A model generated the notes under the pieces. It made no database searches, was not told where the DNA came from, and saw only the letters and a list, made by a program, of their open reading frames with translations. A program made the translations under genes and the position numbers. From NCBI GenBank assembly GCA_963678205.1, contig OY782760.1, positions 2,914,001-2,978,000 of the forward strand: a DNA stretch of 64,000 nucleotides. Reading direction: 5' to 3'. This DNA is from G963556115 sp963678205. Its GTDB lineage: Bacteria; Planctomycetota; SZUA-567. Shown piece by piece: positions 54,692-63,788 of this stretch (position 1 is the first letter of the stretch; each line of letters begins with the position of its first letter).

Positions 54692-55222
54692 CTAGAACCA
54701 ATTTGTCTGAGTTGAATAGTTTGGAGCTGCGGTAGGTCCAAACCAAGCAACTGGCTCTTGTATACCAGGGTTTACTGGCTGAGCTGGTGGAGTACCAATA
54801 ACAACTGGGAGCTGTTGAGTTGGCACAATCGGTACACCATAAGATGCTGCATAGCCTGTAGGCGTATTCATAAGCATTGGCTGAGCAACTACTGGTACAG
54901 TAGACTTAATAGGCACAAGCTGTTTCTTAACTACCGGTCCGTTAGGAGTATACTCAGTTGCATATACCTCTTCATAACTTGTCACAATTTGTGTCGCCTG
55001 TGGTATTGCAACAGGAACTACTGGAAATTGAGCATTTGACATATAGCCATATGCACAATCAGAGCAACGATTCTGTGTAGTACATTGCGGACAATTTGCT
55101 GTTCCAGCGTTTGAGCCAACCTCAGGTACTGCTGCAGGATCTGTATAATAATTGTTTGTATTACCGCAACCTGTCAAAGCAATAGTTACGATTAATGCCA
55201 CCCCCATAGCGAATAATTTCAT
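54692..55222 (-). CDS. Pro/Val-rich lipoprotein with N-terminal Cys cluster
   Basis: Signal peptide MKLFAMGVALIVTIALTGC with a good lipobox, then 158 mature residues. A Cys cluster near the anchor (NCPQCTTQNRCSDCAYGY) may bind metal or form disulphides. The rest is low-complexity and rich in Pro, Val, Thr and Gln (VVPVAIPQATQ, QLPVVIGTPPAQPVNPG), typical of an extended surface or periplasmic spacer. No family recognised. It is a single-gene unit. Confidence 0.78.
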   Translation of the reverse strand: MKLFAMGVALIVTIALTGCGNTNNYYTDPAAVPEVGSNAGTANCPQCTTQNRCSDCAYGYMSNAQFPVVPVAIPQATQIVTSYEEVYATEYTPNGPVVKKQLVPIKSTVPVVAQPMLMNTPTGYAASYGVPIVPTQQLPVVIGTPPAQPVNPGIQEPVAWFGPTAAPNYSTQTNWF

Positions 55223-55569
55223 TTCATTTCCCCCAATTTAGTTTCATAAATTATATTGATTATATTTGATTCTAATTTTCTCTACATCTTTATATACGGG
55301 TTGACATAAATACTCCTTGACCAAATTAAAGCAATCTCTTTCGGAAAGTCCTTTAAAACAGCTATAATTTATCTAAAATACTCAGATATAATTGTTTTAT
55401 TTGAGCCATTTTAAAATAGTATTATCCTAATAAAGTACGTATAATAAACTTTATAAGCGAAGGAAATAACTAATTTTGATACAAACTAATTACGTAAAAT
55501 ACAGTTTTATTTTTTAAGTAAGAATATTAAAACAAATGAGATGAATATTCTCGAAAGGACTACTAAATT
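55223..55569. other. intergenic region between divergent genes
   Basis: About 350 bp that must hold the divergent promoters of the lipoprotein and thioredoxin-fold genes. It is AT-rich; no riboswitch, repeat or small gene is recognised. Confidence 0.45.
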
Positions 55570-56871
55570 ATGCAAAAAAAACTGTTATCGATTATGTTTT
55601 TACTAGCTTTATGCTCTATCCCTGTATATGCAGATCAAACAGAAAAGCTCCCTAGTGATGCCAAAACTGCCACTAATGTAGAAAAGCAGGATACTAATAA
55701 TGATGCCCAGAAAGAAGCTCCAAAAGAGCTACCGCTTGCTAAAACGCCAGAAGGCTGGACAAACTCATTAAAAGACGCTATAACCAGAGCTAGGGCTGAA
55801 AATAAGTACATAATGGCACTCTTTACTGGTAGTGACTGGTGTGAGTACTGCACTCTGCTTGATAATGAAGTATTCAGTACTGAAACTTTCAGAAAATGGT
55901 CAGAGAATAATGTAGTAAAGTTATACTTGGATTTTCCAAAGTACCACAGTCTCCCAAAAAACATTTCTGCACAGAATATAGCAATATCACAGCGTCTAGG
56001 GGTACAAGGATTCCCGACAGCGGTATTCTTTACTCCACAAGGGCAACCGCTCACAAGCCTAGGATATCTACCAGGAGGAGGCGATACGTGGGTTAAACAG
56101 GTAGAAATGCTGCTTCCCAAAACACTAAAAGTAGAAACATCTCTATCTTCAGCTATAAGTAACAGTGCAGTAAAAAATATCCCACTTCTTCTCGGAATAT
56201 ATGACACTAAGTCCCCTTCTGCAATAAGCGAAAGTGAAGCTATCGACAAAGCATTCGCTTCACCAGAACTTGCACTTCCATCTGATAAAGAGATAATACT
56301 TGCTAAAATTGATTACTCGAACCTTAGTAATAAAGAAAAAGAATTGCTTGGTGAAATATCCCGTTCTAAGGCAATACCTGAATTCATACTCCTAAACTCA
56401 AATAGAGAGCCACTATTTGACAGCAAACAAAATAAGCTCAAACCTGCTGAACTTGCACATAAAGTTACAGATTATATTAACAAACCAGACTATGATGGTA
56501 AATGGCTGCAAGATTATACACAGGGTCTAAAACTAGCACGTCTATATAATAAACCTTTACTACTATTCTTTACTGGTAGCGACTGGTGTGGATACTGTGA
56601 AGAAATGCAAAAAAACATATTCAAGACTGAAGAATTTGCACAGAAATCAAAAGATTATATCCTTGTAGAGCTTGACTATCCTCGTAGCTTTGAGCTCCCA
56701 GATAAAATTAAACAACAGAATGAAGTAATTCTAAATGCCTTCAATATTCAAGGATTTCCAACTGTCGTTGTAGAAAAAAGCAATGGAATGCCAATTGGCG
56801 GCGTAGGCTATAATAGTCAGACTGTAAGTGAATTTTTTAATACAATTGAGCAGTCATTAAATAATTCATAA
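55570..56871 (+). CDS. secreted protein with two thioredoxin-like domains
   Basis: Signal peptide of about 21 residues (LLSIMFLLALCSIPVYA). Two copies of a DUF255/thioredoxin_7-type domain follow: the first has FTGSDWCEYC (Cys91, Cys94), the second FFTGSDWCGYC (Cys340, Cys343). Each ends with the cis-Pro motif, VQGFPTAVFF and IQGFPTVVV. A spacer of about 130 residues separates them. Both redox pairs are intact, so it likely acts as a periplasmic thiol-disulphide oxidoreductase. It is a single-gene unit with a very strong terminator. Confidence 0.88.
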   Translation: MQKKLLSIMFLLALCSIPVYADQTEKLPSDAKTATNVEKQDTNNDAQKEAPKELPLAKTPEGWTNSLKDAITRARAENKYIMALFTGSDWCEYCTLLDNEVFSTETFRKWSENNVVKLYLDFPKYHSLPKNISAQNIAISQRLGVQGFPTAVFFTPQGQPLTSLGYLPGGGDTWVKQVEMLLPKTLKVETSLSSAISNSAVKNIPLLLGIYDTKSPSAISESEAIDKAFASPELALPSDKEIILAKIDYSNLSNKEKELLGEISRSKAIPEFILLNSNREPLFDSKQNKLKPAELAHKVTDYINKPDYDGKWLQDYTQGLKLARLYNKPLLLFFTGSDWCGYCEEMQKNIFKTEEFAQKSKDYILVELDYPRSFELPDKIKQQNEVILNAFNIQGFPTVVVEKSNGMPIGGVGYNSQTVSEFFNTIEQSLNNS

Positions 56872-56891
56872 GTTTTTACCAACGTAGCTTA

Positions 56892-56934
56892 AACGATAAA
56901 GCACTCTCATATCTTATGAGAGTGCTTTATCGTT
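56892..56934 (+). terminator. terminator of the thioredoxin-fold gene
   Basis: A perfect 20-bp inverted repeat (56892-56911 with 56915-56934) around the loop TCT, 21 bp after the stop. The core is AAAGCACTCTCATA/TATGAGAGTGCTTT, with TTTAT inside the 3' arm acting as the T-tract. Confidence 0.88.
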
Positions 56935-57029
56935 GCAGTCATTATTTTTTTACATTGACATTTTGCAAAATTTAATGCATAGTAAGATTATATTATGTGT
57001 AAATTCTTTAACATTTAAAAGGAATAACT

Positions 57030-57590
57030 ATGGACTCTCTAAATGATTCGAATATCGACATTACGCCAAAACTTATAGCAAGCAGACCAGTACTAATAAT
57101 TCTTGGTGTACTTCAAATACTCTTTGGAATTATTGCTTTGAGTATTCCCTGGGCTGCTAGCAAAGCAATAGCAGATATAATATCAGTACTCTTTATTATC
57201 ACAGGTGTTGTTCAGTTCTTCCAAGTTATTTATAGCCACTTTGGAAGTAAAATGAAATACTTTATAGGCTTACTTATCGCGATCTTATACGTTGTAGCCG
57301 GATGTTACTTATTACTTAATCCAGAAAAAGCTGTCGTAACCCTCACCCTTGTTGTAGGTTGGTTTTTTATTATAAAAGGCGCAATCCTATTTGCTGAATG
57401 CTTGAGAACAAAAGCAACCAGGGGTTGGCAGATCTTCAATGCCGGAATTATTCTTATACTCGGGATACTAATTTTAATAGATATCCAAGGAGGGTCGTTG
57501 TCGATCATCGGCATACTTGTTGGTATAAATCTTGTTATCACTGGCTGGACAGCTGTATTATTAGGTCTGAGCCTACCAAAAGCAGAGTAA
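57030..57590 (+). CDS. DUF308/HdeD-family membrane protein
   Basis: A 186-residue protein with six hydrophobic helices in pairs, including VLIILGVLQILFGIIALSIPW, IISVLFIITGVVQFFQVIY and LIAILYVVAGCYLLLNPEKA, the last being characteristic of the HdeD family. AAAGGA precedes the ATG. HdeD of E. coli is linked to acid resistance, but the family role is poorly known and transfer of that function would be a guess. It is a single-gene unit. Confidence 0.87.
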   Translation: MDSLNDSNIDITPKLIASRPVLIILGVLQILFGIIALSIPWAASKAIADIISVLFIITGVVQFFQVIYSHFGSKMKYFIGLLIAILYVVAGCYLLLNPEKAVVTLTLVVGWFFIIKGAILFAECLRTKATRGWQIFNAGIILILGILILIDIQGGSLSIIGILVGINLVITGWTAVLLGLSLPKAE

Positions 57591-57616
57591 ACTTTTATAG
57601 TGACTTATTAATTTCA

Positions 57617-57646
57617 GGAACGCTCTTACTATGAGCGTTCCCTTTT
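57617..57646. terminator. terminator between the DUF308 gene and birA
   Basis: GGAACGCTC (57617-57625) pairs with GAGCGTTCC (57633-57641), followed on the plus strand by CTTTTAATT. The 3' arm overlaps the last codons of birA. Confidence 0.82.
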
Positions 57647-58411
57647 AATTGATACATCACCAGACCAGAATTCTTTTTGCTTACCATCAGGAAGCTCTAT
57701 AATAAGTTGCCCACTATCACCAAACCCAACAAGAACTCCTGAAATAATATTACCTGAATTATCCAGTTCAACCTCCATATTATAGCGCCATGCAACCTTT
57801 TCCCAATCGCTTTTTATGCCGGCAAAACCACCATTTTCCCAGAGAGTAAGTGATTCACTAATATATGGTAATAATTCGTCGAGTGCTTCTTGCTGTTCGC
57901 TCCTAACGCCTGTCTCAATAAATAACGAGGTCGCAGATTTATCCAGACTAGCGGCTGCCTGAATACTCATATTCAAGTTCACTCCAGATCCAACAATGAT
58001 ATATTCCTGACCTTGAAATACAGCAATTTCTGATAAAATGCCACAAATCTTACTATCACCTACAAGAACATCATTTGGCCACTTACCTTTTGCATCCAGT
58101 CCTTTACTTCTCAAATAATTACATATTCCAAGTCCCGTTGCCATTGGTATGGTTGCAATTTTAGGAAAAGCCTCTGAGGTAGTAACAACAATTGAAAAAG
58201 TCAAATTCTGCCCTTTTTCTGTCTTCCAGACTCGGTCAAATCTCCCTCTCCCAGCAAATTGCTCAGCAGCTGCAAATACATATCCATTCTGATACTGAAC
58301 ACCATTCTCTATATTAGACTTTATTTCTTTATTTGTTGATCCAATAGAATCAACCCATACTGGTTTTTGAACAATCATTGCTAAACTCCAAGCTTTTATT
58401 TTATTGGCCAT
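57629..58411 (-). CDS. birA: biotin-[biotin carboxyl carrier] protein ligase
   Basis: Attaches biotin to carrier lysines via biotinyl-AMP. Motifs are SIGSTNKEIK, the biotin loop AEQFAGRGRFDRVW (usually GRGRRGRxW), GKWPNDVLVGDSKICGIL and GSGVNLNMS, plus the small C-terminal domain. At 260 residues it lacks the N-terminal DNA-binding domain, so it is a ligase without repressor function. Its likely substrate in this window is the OadA biotinyl domain encoded 2 kb away. Confidence 0.94.
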   Translation of the reverse strand: MANKIKAWSLAMIVQKPVWVDSIGSTNKEIKSNIENGVQYQNGYVFAAAEQFAGRGRFDRVWKTEKGQNLTFSIVVTTSEAFPKIATIPMATGLGICNYLRSKGLDAKGKWPNDVLVGDSKICGILSEIAVFQGQEYIIVGSGVNLNMSIQAAASLDKSATSLFIETGVRSEQQEALDELLPYISESLTLWENGGFAGIKSDWEKVAWRYNMEVELDNSGNIISGVLVGFGDSGQLIIELPDGKQKEFWSGDVSIKRERS

Positions 58412-58455
58412 TAATTAATAATACCATAAATACCCTTGAGTTCTACAATATAGTC

Positions 58456-58490
58456 TGCTCAAAATAATTATCAATACTTTATTTTGAGCA
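58456..58490 (-). terminator. hairpin downstream of the chemoreceptor pseudogene
   Basis: A perfect 11-bp inverted repeat, TGCTCAAAATA (58456-58466) with TATTTTGAGCA (58480-58490), lies 18 bp after the pseudogene's stop. It lacks a T-run and is probably the surviving terminator of the dead gene. Confidence 0.5.
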
Positions 58491-58507
58491 AGTTACATTT
58501 TCCTAAC

Positions 58508-59090
58508 TTAATCCAGAATAAAATACTCAAATAAATCATGTAATTCTTTTGTCTGATTGCTCAATACTACTGCAGATGAACTTACTTCTTCTGCGTCAGA
58601 CGCGGTACTATGGATAATAAATTCAATCTGACCAAATTTATTTGAGATCAGCCCCACTTTATCGGTATCTGCCTTTGAGTTATCCGAAACTTATTGCATC
58701 TGAACCGTTCATTTTTTATCTATTCATTAACAGTTTATATTCTTTCAGAAGTACATTTGATCAATTCACTTTTTTGAGCAATTTCATCAACAACTTCTTG
58801 CCTCAACTGAGCTCTCTTACTTGCAGCTTTTGCAGAATGAGCAACAAGTTTCTAACCTTTTCAGAAGCAACAGTAAAGCCCTTACCATGAGAACCATCCC
58901 TTAATGCTTCAACAGCAGCGTTTAAGCCTAATGGATTTATCAAAAACGCAATATCATCAATTATTATAATAACTTCTTGAGTTCAAAAAAATCTTCACTA
59001 ATTGCATACATTTATTTATTGAATACAATTATATTGTCATACGTATTATGCGATGCATGATCTACAACAACAACTTACTCCACGACAAAT
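58508..59090 (-). pseudogene. decayed methyl-accepting chemotaxis protein (signalling domain remnant)
   Basis: Minus-strand translation in shifting frames gives the chemoreceptor tip: IDDIAFLINPLGLNAAVEAL, then SHGKGFTVASEKVRNL, then AHSAKAASKRAQLRQEV, and the C-terminal stretch SNKFGQIEFIIHSTASDAEE...ELHDLFEYFILD ending at TAA 58508-58510. The intact receptor at 17418-19724 has IDDIAFQTNLLALNAAVEAA, THGKGFAVVAEEVRNLAARSAKAA and the same tail layout. At least three frameshifts and several stops break it, and the sensor and membrane parts are gone. Similarity is clear to about 59010 and weak to about 59090. Confidence 0.85.
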
Positions 59091-59812
59091 AACATAGTAA
59101 TTTTTTCATAACACAACTCCAGAGCAATCAACAATCAAACAAATACCATTAATATACTTTCAAAATGAACATATAAAAATGCTTACTTCTCCATTATGAA
59201 GCCACAAATCCACACAAAATAATATTTTAATTGAATATCTTCACGCAGACATTCTTAGAGTACATATACTATAAAAAATTTTAAATATATGTTAAAATTC
59301 CCTATTTAAAGAAGAACAAACATGCACAACTCAAATCTACCCCAACTATAACATTTTATTTATTATTATTAATACATAAAAAAATCCTAAAAATACAAAA
59401 ACATTCAGGAACAAGTTAGCACGTTCAGCACAAATTACGGTCATTATTTCCTGATACAAAACCAACAACAATGTATCTTTTTACATAATACTGTGTGATA
59501 AAAGATTACAATTAACATGTAAATTCATATGCAAATACACTAATAAATCCGGATATTTAATATTAAGTAAATATTTACTGGGTTTTAAAAAAGATTTTCC
59601 TTTTAAATAAATAAGTATTGATTAATTTGAGTAATATGATAATATTAAAATGATTAATTCAAGGTTGAACCACAAGATTAACGATAATAAGTAGTCTTGA
59701 AAATTATTTCGCTTTGAGTTTAACTTACTCAATACTTAAAAAAAAATTTAAAATTAGCATAAATTTTAGCGGTTTATATTTTATTTATAACAGACAGAGA
59801 AAGGTTTATATT
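59091..59812. other. gene-free region upstream of oadG
   Basis: About 720 bp with no credible frame. The part nearest the pseudogene may be unrecognisably decayed receptor sequence. The promoter of the oadGAB operon should lie in the last 200 bp, but no clear -35/-10 pair is seen. Confidence 0.45.
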
Positions 59813-60046
59813 ATGGAAAATGCCTTGGAAAACGGTTTGGAGCTGTTAATTCTTGGTATGGGGGGAGTATTTTTATTCCTTATCATCCAGGTAATTCTCA
59901 TGAGCATTTCAGCTAGTTTTTTCACAAAATACGCTCATCTTTTCCCAGAAAAAGAAGCAACACTAACCAAGTCAGTAAAAAAAGCAGGCAGTGCAGATGA
60001 AGAGGTTGCTGTTGCAATTGCAGCTATGAAAGCTCATGTAAAATAA
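59813..60046 (+). CDS. oadG: oxaloacetate decarboxylase gamma subunit
   Basis: Small membrane anchor that holds the alpha and beta subunits of the sodium pump together. The ATG at 59813 follows AAAGG by eight bases; the frame is open upstream to 59714 but that part is not protein-like. The 77 residues have one membrane helix (GMGGVFLFLIIQVILMSISASFF) and a charged tail. The family is poorly conserved, so position directly before oadA and oadB is important evidence. Confidence 0.85.
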   Translation: MENALENGLELLILGMGGVFLFLIIQVILMSISASFFTKYAHLFPEKEATLTKSVKKAGSADEEVAVAIAAMKAHVK

Positions 60047-60160
60047 ATAAGCAACCTTATATAAGTAATCAACATTTACTTATGGCAGTGATTTTGATAT
60101 TGAGATAATTTTTTAATTATACGTTATATTTCTTTAACATTTATTATTAGGAGAGTAATC

Positions 60161-61966
60161 GTGGCAAAAAAACTCGTCAAATTCATGTGTACAGCATTTA
60201 GAGACGGCTTTCAGTCTGTATATGGTGCGCGTGTTTTTACAAAAGATTTCATGCCGGCAGTAGCTGCAGCTAAAGACGCAGGTATCGACTGGTTCGAAGC
60301 AGGTGGTGGTGCACGTTTCCAATCATTGTACTTCTATAGCAATGAATGTGCTTTTGAGATGATGGATGAATTCCGCAGAACCGCCGGTCCTGATGCAAAT
60401 CTTCAGACTCTTGCTCGTGGTGTAAACGTTGTTGGTCTTGAGTCTCAGTCTCGTGACATCATCAGTCTACACGCTAAACTTTTTGCTAAGCACGGTATTA
60501 CAACAATCCGTAACTTTGACGCTCTAAACGATGCTAACAACTTAATTGACTCAGGTAAAGCTATTGTAGCAGCAGGGCTTAAGCACCAAGTAACAGTTAC
60601 ACTTATGGAACTACCTCCAGGATGTTCAGGTGCACACGATGTAGAATTCTACATGAAAACTCTTAAAGCTATTAAAGACGCAGACATTCCGTTTGACAGC
60701 CTATGTTTTAAAGATGCTTCAGGTACAGCTGTGCCAAGCAAGGTTTACAACACAATCAAGGCAGCTCGTGAGTTCCTTGGTAAAGATGTTCATATCCAGT
60801 TCCATTCACACGAAACAGCTGGTATCTGCGTTGCAGGCTACAAAGCTGCTCTTGATGCTGGTGCTGATGGCATCGACCTCTCTATGACCCCTGCTTCAGG
60901 TGGTACTTGTCAGGTAGATATCCTTACTATGTGGCACGCTCTTCGTGGTACTGAGTATGATCTTGGTATTGACCCAGATAAGATCCGCGAAGCAGAAGCT
61001 GTATTCAAAGATTGCATGAAAGACTACCCAGACAAACCAGAAGCGAAGGCTGTTGAGCCTCTAATTCCATGGAGCCCAATGCCAGGTGGTGCTCTTACCG
61101 CTAATACTGAAATGCTACGTGATAATGGACTTATGGACCGTTATGATGAATGTCTACATGCTATGAGTGAAGTTGTACGTAAGGGTGGATTCGGTACTTC
61201 AGTAACACCAGTATCACAGTTCTACTTCCAGCAGGCATTCAACAACGTAATGTTTGGCCCATGGGAGAAAATTGCAGAGGGTTATGGCAAGATGGTTCTT
61301 GGCTACTTCGGTAAGACTCCAGTTGCTCCAGATGCTGATGTTATCAAGCTTGCAAGCGAACAGCTAGGTCTTGAACCAACTACTGAAATGGTAGTAGACA
61401 TCAACGACAGAGATCCTAATAAAGGTATTGCTCACGCTAAAAAGATGCTCACCGATGCTGGAATTACCGATCAGTCTGACGAAAATATCTTCATCGCTGC
61501 TGCTTGTAAAGAAAAAGGTATTGCATACCTCAAGGGTGAAGCGACTATTGGTGTTCGTAAAGTTTCTAAGAAAGCTGACTCTGGCGAAACTGCAACAACT
61601 GGCGGTGATGGTGGTTACACTGTTTCTGTCAACGGCAAGAAATATGAAGTTGTTGTCGAAGGTGGTAAAGCCAAAGTTAACGGCAAGTCTTATGACATCG
61701 ACGTTAAAGAAGGTGTAAGTGCTGCAGGTTCTGCTCCTGTTGCAAGTGGAGAAGGCCAAGAAATTAAAGCGCCAATGCCAGGTGCAGTGATTCGTATCAC
61801 AGCTGATTCTGGTACAGAAGTAAGCGAAGGAGATGAAATCCTGGTTATCGAAGCCATGAAGATGGAAACACCTATAAAAGCAAGTTGTGCAGGTACAGTT
61901 ACAGCTGTCAATGTTGCTCCTGGTGACAAAATTGTTGCTGGTCAGGTTCTTGCAACTATCGGTTAA
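60161..61966 (+). CDS. oadA: oxaloacetate decarboxylase alpha subunit (biotin carboxyltransferase)
   Basis: Transfers the carboxyl group from oxaloacetate to biotin, forming pyruvate. The start is GTG at 60161 after AGGAGAG. The carboxyltransferase barrel begins with TAFRDGFQSVYGARV (Asp15 metal ligand; QS as in the family) and has the ligand pair in QFHSHETAG. A PYC_OADA domain follows to about residue 470. After a Gly-rich hinge the biotinyl domain ends with EAMKMET, biotin on Lys567. It is rich in CGT Arg codons, unlike most genes here, suggesting high expression. Confidence 0.95.
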   Translation: MAKKLVKFMCTAFRDGFQSVYGARVFTKDFMPAVAAAKDAGIDWFEAGGGARFQSLYFYSNECAFEMMDEFRRTAGPDANLQTLARGVNVVGLESQSRDIISLHAKLFAKHGITTIRNFDALNDANNLIDSGKAIVAAGLKHQVTVTLMELPPGCSGAHDVEFYMKTLKAIKDADIPFDSLCFKDASGTAVPSKVYNTIKAAREFLGKDVHIQFHSHETAGICVAGYKAALDAGADGIDLSMTPASGGTCQVDILTMWHALRGTEYDLGIDPDKIREAEAVFKDCMKDYPDKPEAKAVEPLIPWSPMPGGALTANTEMLRDNGLMDRYDECLHAMSEVVRKGGFGTSVTPVSQFYFQQAFNNVMFGPWEKIAEGYGKMVLGYFGKTPVAPDADVIKLASEQLGLEPTTEMVVDINDRDPNKGIAHAKKMLTDAGITDQSDENIFIAAACKEKGIAYLKGEATIGVRKVSKKADSGETATTGGDGGYTVSVNGKKYEVVVEGGKAKVNGKSYDIDVKEGVSAAGSAPVASGEGQEIKAPMPGAVIRITADSGTEVSEGDEILVIEAMKMETPIKASCAGTVTAVNVAPGDKIVAGQVLATIG

Positions 61967-62003
61967 TTTTTGAGTCCGCTGTTGAGGACTACGATCACAT
62001 TTT

Positions 62004-62040
62004 CATTCTGCTTTATCAGAAATTTCTATAAAGCAGAATG
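62004..62040 (+). promoter_or_regulatory. strong intercistronic hairpin between oadA and oadB
   Basis: CATTCTGCTTTAT (62004-62016) pairs perfectly with ATAAAGCAGAATG (62028-62040), and the interior AGAAATTTCT is itself self-complementary. It lies 38 bp after the oadA stop and 52 bp before the oadB ATG. There is no T-run on the plus strand, so an mRNA processing, stability or attenuation role fits better than full termination. Confidence 0.7.
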
Positions 62041-62091
62041 AAAGTTTAAATGTAGTCAGGTTAAATTAATAACAAAGGAGTTTTACTTAAA

Positions 62092-63522
62092 ATGAAAAAT
62101 AGTAAAAAATCCCAGCCGGCTCTACTTGTTCTTCTAATGATTATGGCTATCTCGTTCTTTGGAGGTTTACTAAGCACTCCAGTTCAAGCTAGCGATAAAG
62201 TTGCAGAACAAAAGACCGAAAGTAAAGGGATTTATAAAAGTACAGGTATCTACGGATTCCTTAATGGTGACAGTGTTTCTAAAGAAAAAGCTCAAACCAG
62301 AGCAAACGAAGATCTTGAATCTTACGTACTTCTTAAAGAAAGCCTTAGTGGTGAAACTACAGCTGAAAATGCACAAGCTGCAATTGACGTTGTATCACAA
62401 AAACATAAAGATGCCAAAAAAGAAGGTATCTTCCCAATTGGTGTTGGTCAGTTCATAATGATCCTTGTTGGCTTGCTACTTATATATTTAGCAATTAACA
62501 AAGGCTTTGAACCACTACTGCTTCTACCTATCGGTTTCGGTGGTATTCTGGCAAATATACCTCTAGCAGGTATTGCAGAAGCAGGTTACGGTAGCATGGG
62601 TGACGGTTTCCTATACATCATCTACAACTTCGGTGTGACAACAGGTCTATTCCCACTAATCATCTTTATGGGTGTTGGTGCGATGACAGACTTTGGTCCA
62701 CTTATTGCTAACCCAAAAACTGCACTGCTTGGTGCTGCGGCTCAGTTTGGTATCTTTACAACCCTAATTGGTGCTCTTGCTCTTGGCTTTAATCAGCTTG
62801 AAGCAGCATCTATTGGTATTATCGGTGGTGCTGATGGTCCTACGTCTATCTTTGTTGCAAGTCAGCTTGCTCCACACCTATTAGGTGCGATTGCGGTAGC
62901 AGCTTATTCATACATGGCACTGGTACCAATCATTCAGCCTCCTATTATGAACGCTCTTATACCAGCTGCAGATAAAAAGATAGAGATGAAACAACTTCGT
63001 CATGTATCACGTGTTGAAAAGATTGTTTTCCCTCTAATCGTTCTTGCTCTATGTGTACTACTTCTACCAGACGCTTGTCCACTTATCGGCGCTCTTATGT
63101 TTGGTAACCTTTGTAAAGAAAGTGGTGTTGTTGATCGTATTTCAAACTGCATGCAGAATGAACTTATCAACATTGTTACAATCATGCTTGGTCTATCAGT
63201 TGGCTCTAAGCTTCAGGCGGACAAGTTCTTGAATCCAGACACTCTCTTTATTCTTATTCTTGGTCTTATTGCCTTTAGCTTCGGTACTGCTGCTGGTGTA
63301 ATTATGGCAAGAATCATGGCAAAATTCAGCAAGGATCCACTAAACCCACTTATCGGTGCGGCTGGTGTATCTGCGGTTCCTATGGCAGCGCGTGTTGTTA
63401 ATGGTGTTGGTCTAAAGCACAACCCCCATAACTTCCTGCTAATGCATGCTATGGGTCCGAACGTTGCGGGCGTAATCGGGTCGGCTGTTGCAGCTGGCAT
63501 ACTTCTCTCGCAGTTACGATAA
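62092..63522 (+). CDS. oadB: oxaloacetate decarboxylase beta subunit, sodium pump (N-terminally extended)
   Basis: Membrane subunit that couples carboxybiotin decarboxylation to sodium export. The conserved core starts near residue 118 (FPIGVGQFIMILVGLLLIYLAI) with GVGAMTDFGPLIANPKT, the sodium-site motif IGIIGGADGPTSIF and AAGVSAVPMAARVVNGVG. Ahead of it are a signal-like helix (ALLVLLMIMAISFFGGLL) and about 80 polar residues not found in typical OadB. AAAGGAG precedes ATG 62092. It is the last gene of oadGAB. Confidence 0.95.
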   Translation: MKNSKKSQPALLVLLMIMAISFFGGLLSTPVQASDKVAEQKTESKGIYKSTGIYGFLNGDSVSKEKAQTRANEDLESYVLLKESLSGETTAENAQAAIDVVSQKHKDAKKEGIFPIGVGQFIMILVGLLLIYLAINKGFEPLLLLPIGFGGILANIPLAGIAEAGYGSMGDGFLYIIYNFGVTTGLFPLIIFMGVGAMTDFGPLIANPKTALLGAAAQFGIFTTLIGALALGFNQLEAASIGIIGGADGPTSIFVASQLAPHLLGAIAVAAYSYMALVPIIQPPIMNALIPAADKKIEMKQLRHVSRVEKIVFPLIVLALCVLLLPDACPLIGALMFGNLCKESGVVDRISNCMQNELINIVTIMLGLSVGSKLQADKFLNPDTLFILILGLIAFSFGTAAGVIMARIMAKFSKDPLNPLIGAAGVSAVPMAARVVNGVGLKHNPHNFLLMHAMGPNVAGVIGSAVAAGILLSQLR

Positions 63523-63533
63523 TGTTTTAAGCA

Positions 63534-63566
63534 AAGGGAGAAGCTTTGTGCTTCTTCCTTTTTTTG
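63534..63566 (+). terminator. terminator of the oadGAB operon
   Basis: AAGGGAGAAGC (63534-63544) pairs with GCTTCTTCCTT (63550-63560) with one G-U pair, followed by TTTTT. Confidence 0.92.
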
Positions 63567-63722
63567 AAATAAGTCGAAATCTTTATAATAACAACAATTA
63601 TTATAAAATTTCTGCTAGAAAATTTTAATTAATGTGCTATAATATCAACTCAAGATTTTATAAATTCAACATAATATTCTAAAGTAAGAAGCATATACTA
63701 TATTATTTCACATTACAAGCAT

Positions 63723-63754
63723 TTGATTTAAAGTCCTATACCTTAGGGTATAAT
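63723..63754 (+). promoter_or_regulatory. putative promoter of the gene at 63789
   Basis: A perfect TATAAT at 63749-63754 preceded by GGG lies 35 bp before the start codon. TTGATT at 63723-63728 is a possible -35, but the 20-bp spacing is long; an extended -10 type promoter is possible. Confidence 0.4.
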
Positions 63755-63788
63755 TTGTTTTTTCACACATTTTTAGGAGATTTAAACG

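Noticed and set aside
56892..56934. 20-bp perfect inverted repeat as a transposon end or CRISPR-like repeat
   Set aside because: It occurs once, directly after a stop codon, with a 3-base loop and T-rich arm; a terminator explains it.
58642..58890. 82-codon plus-strand open frame next to birA
   Set aside because: It is antisense to the decayed chemoreceptor; the minus strand explains the sequence.
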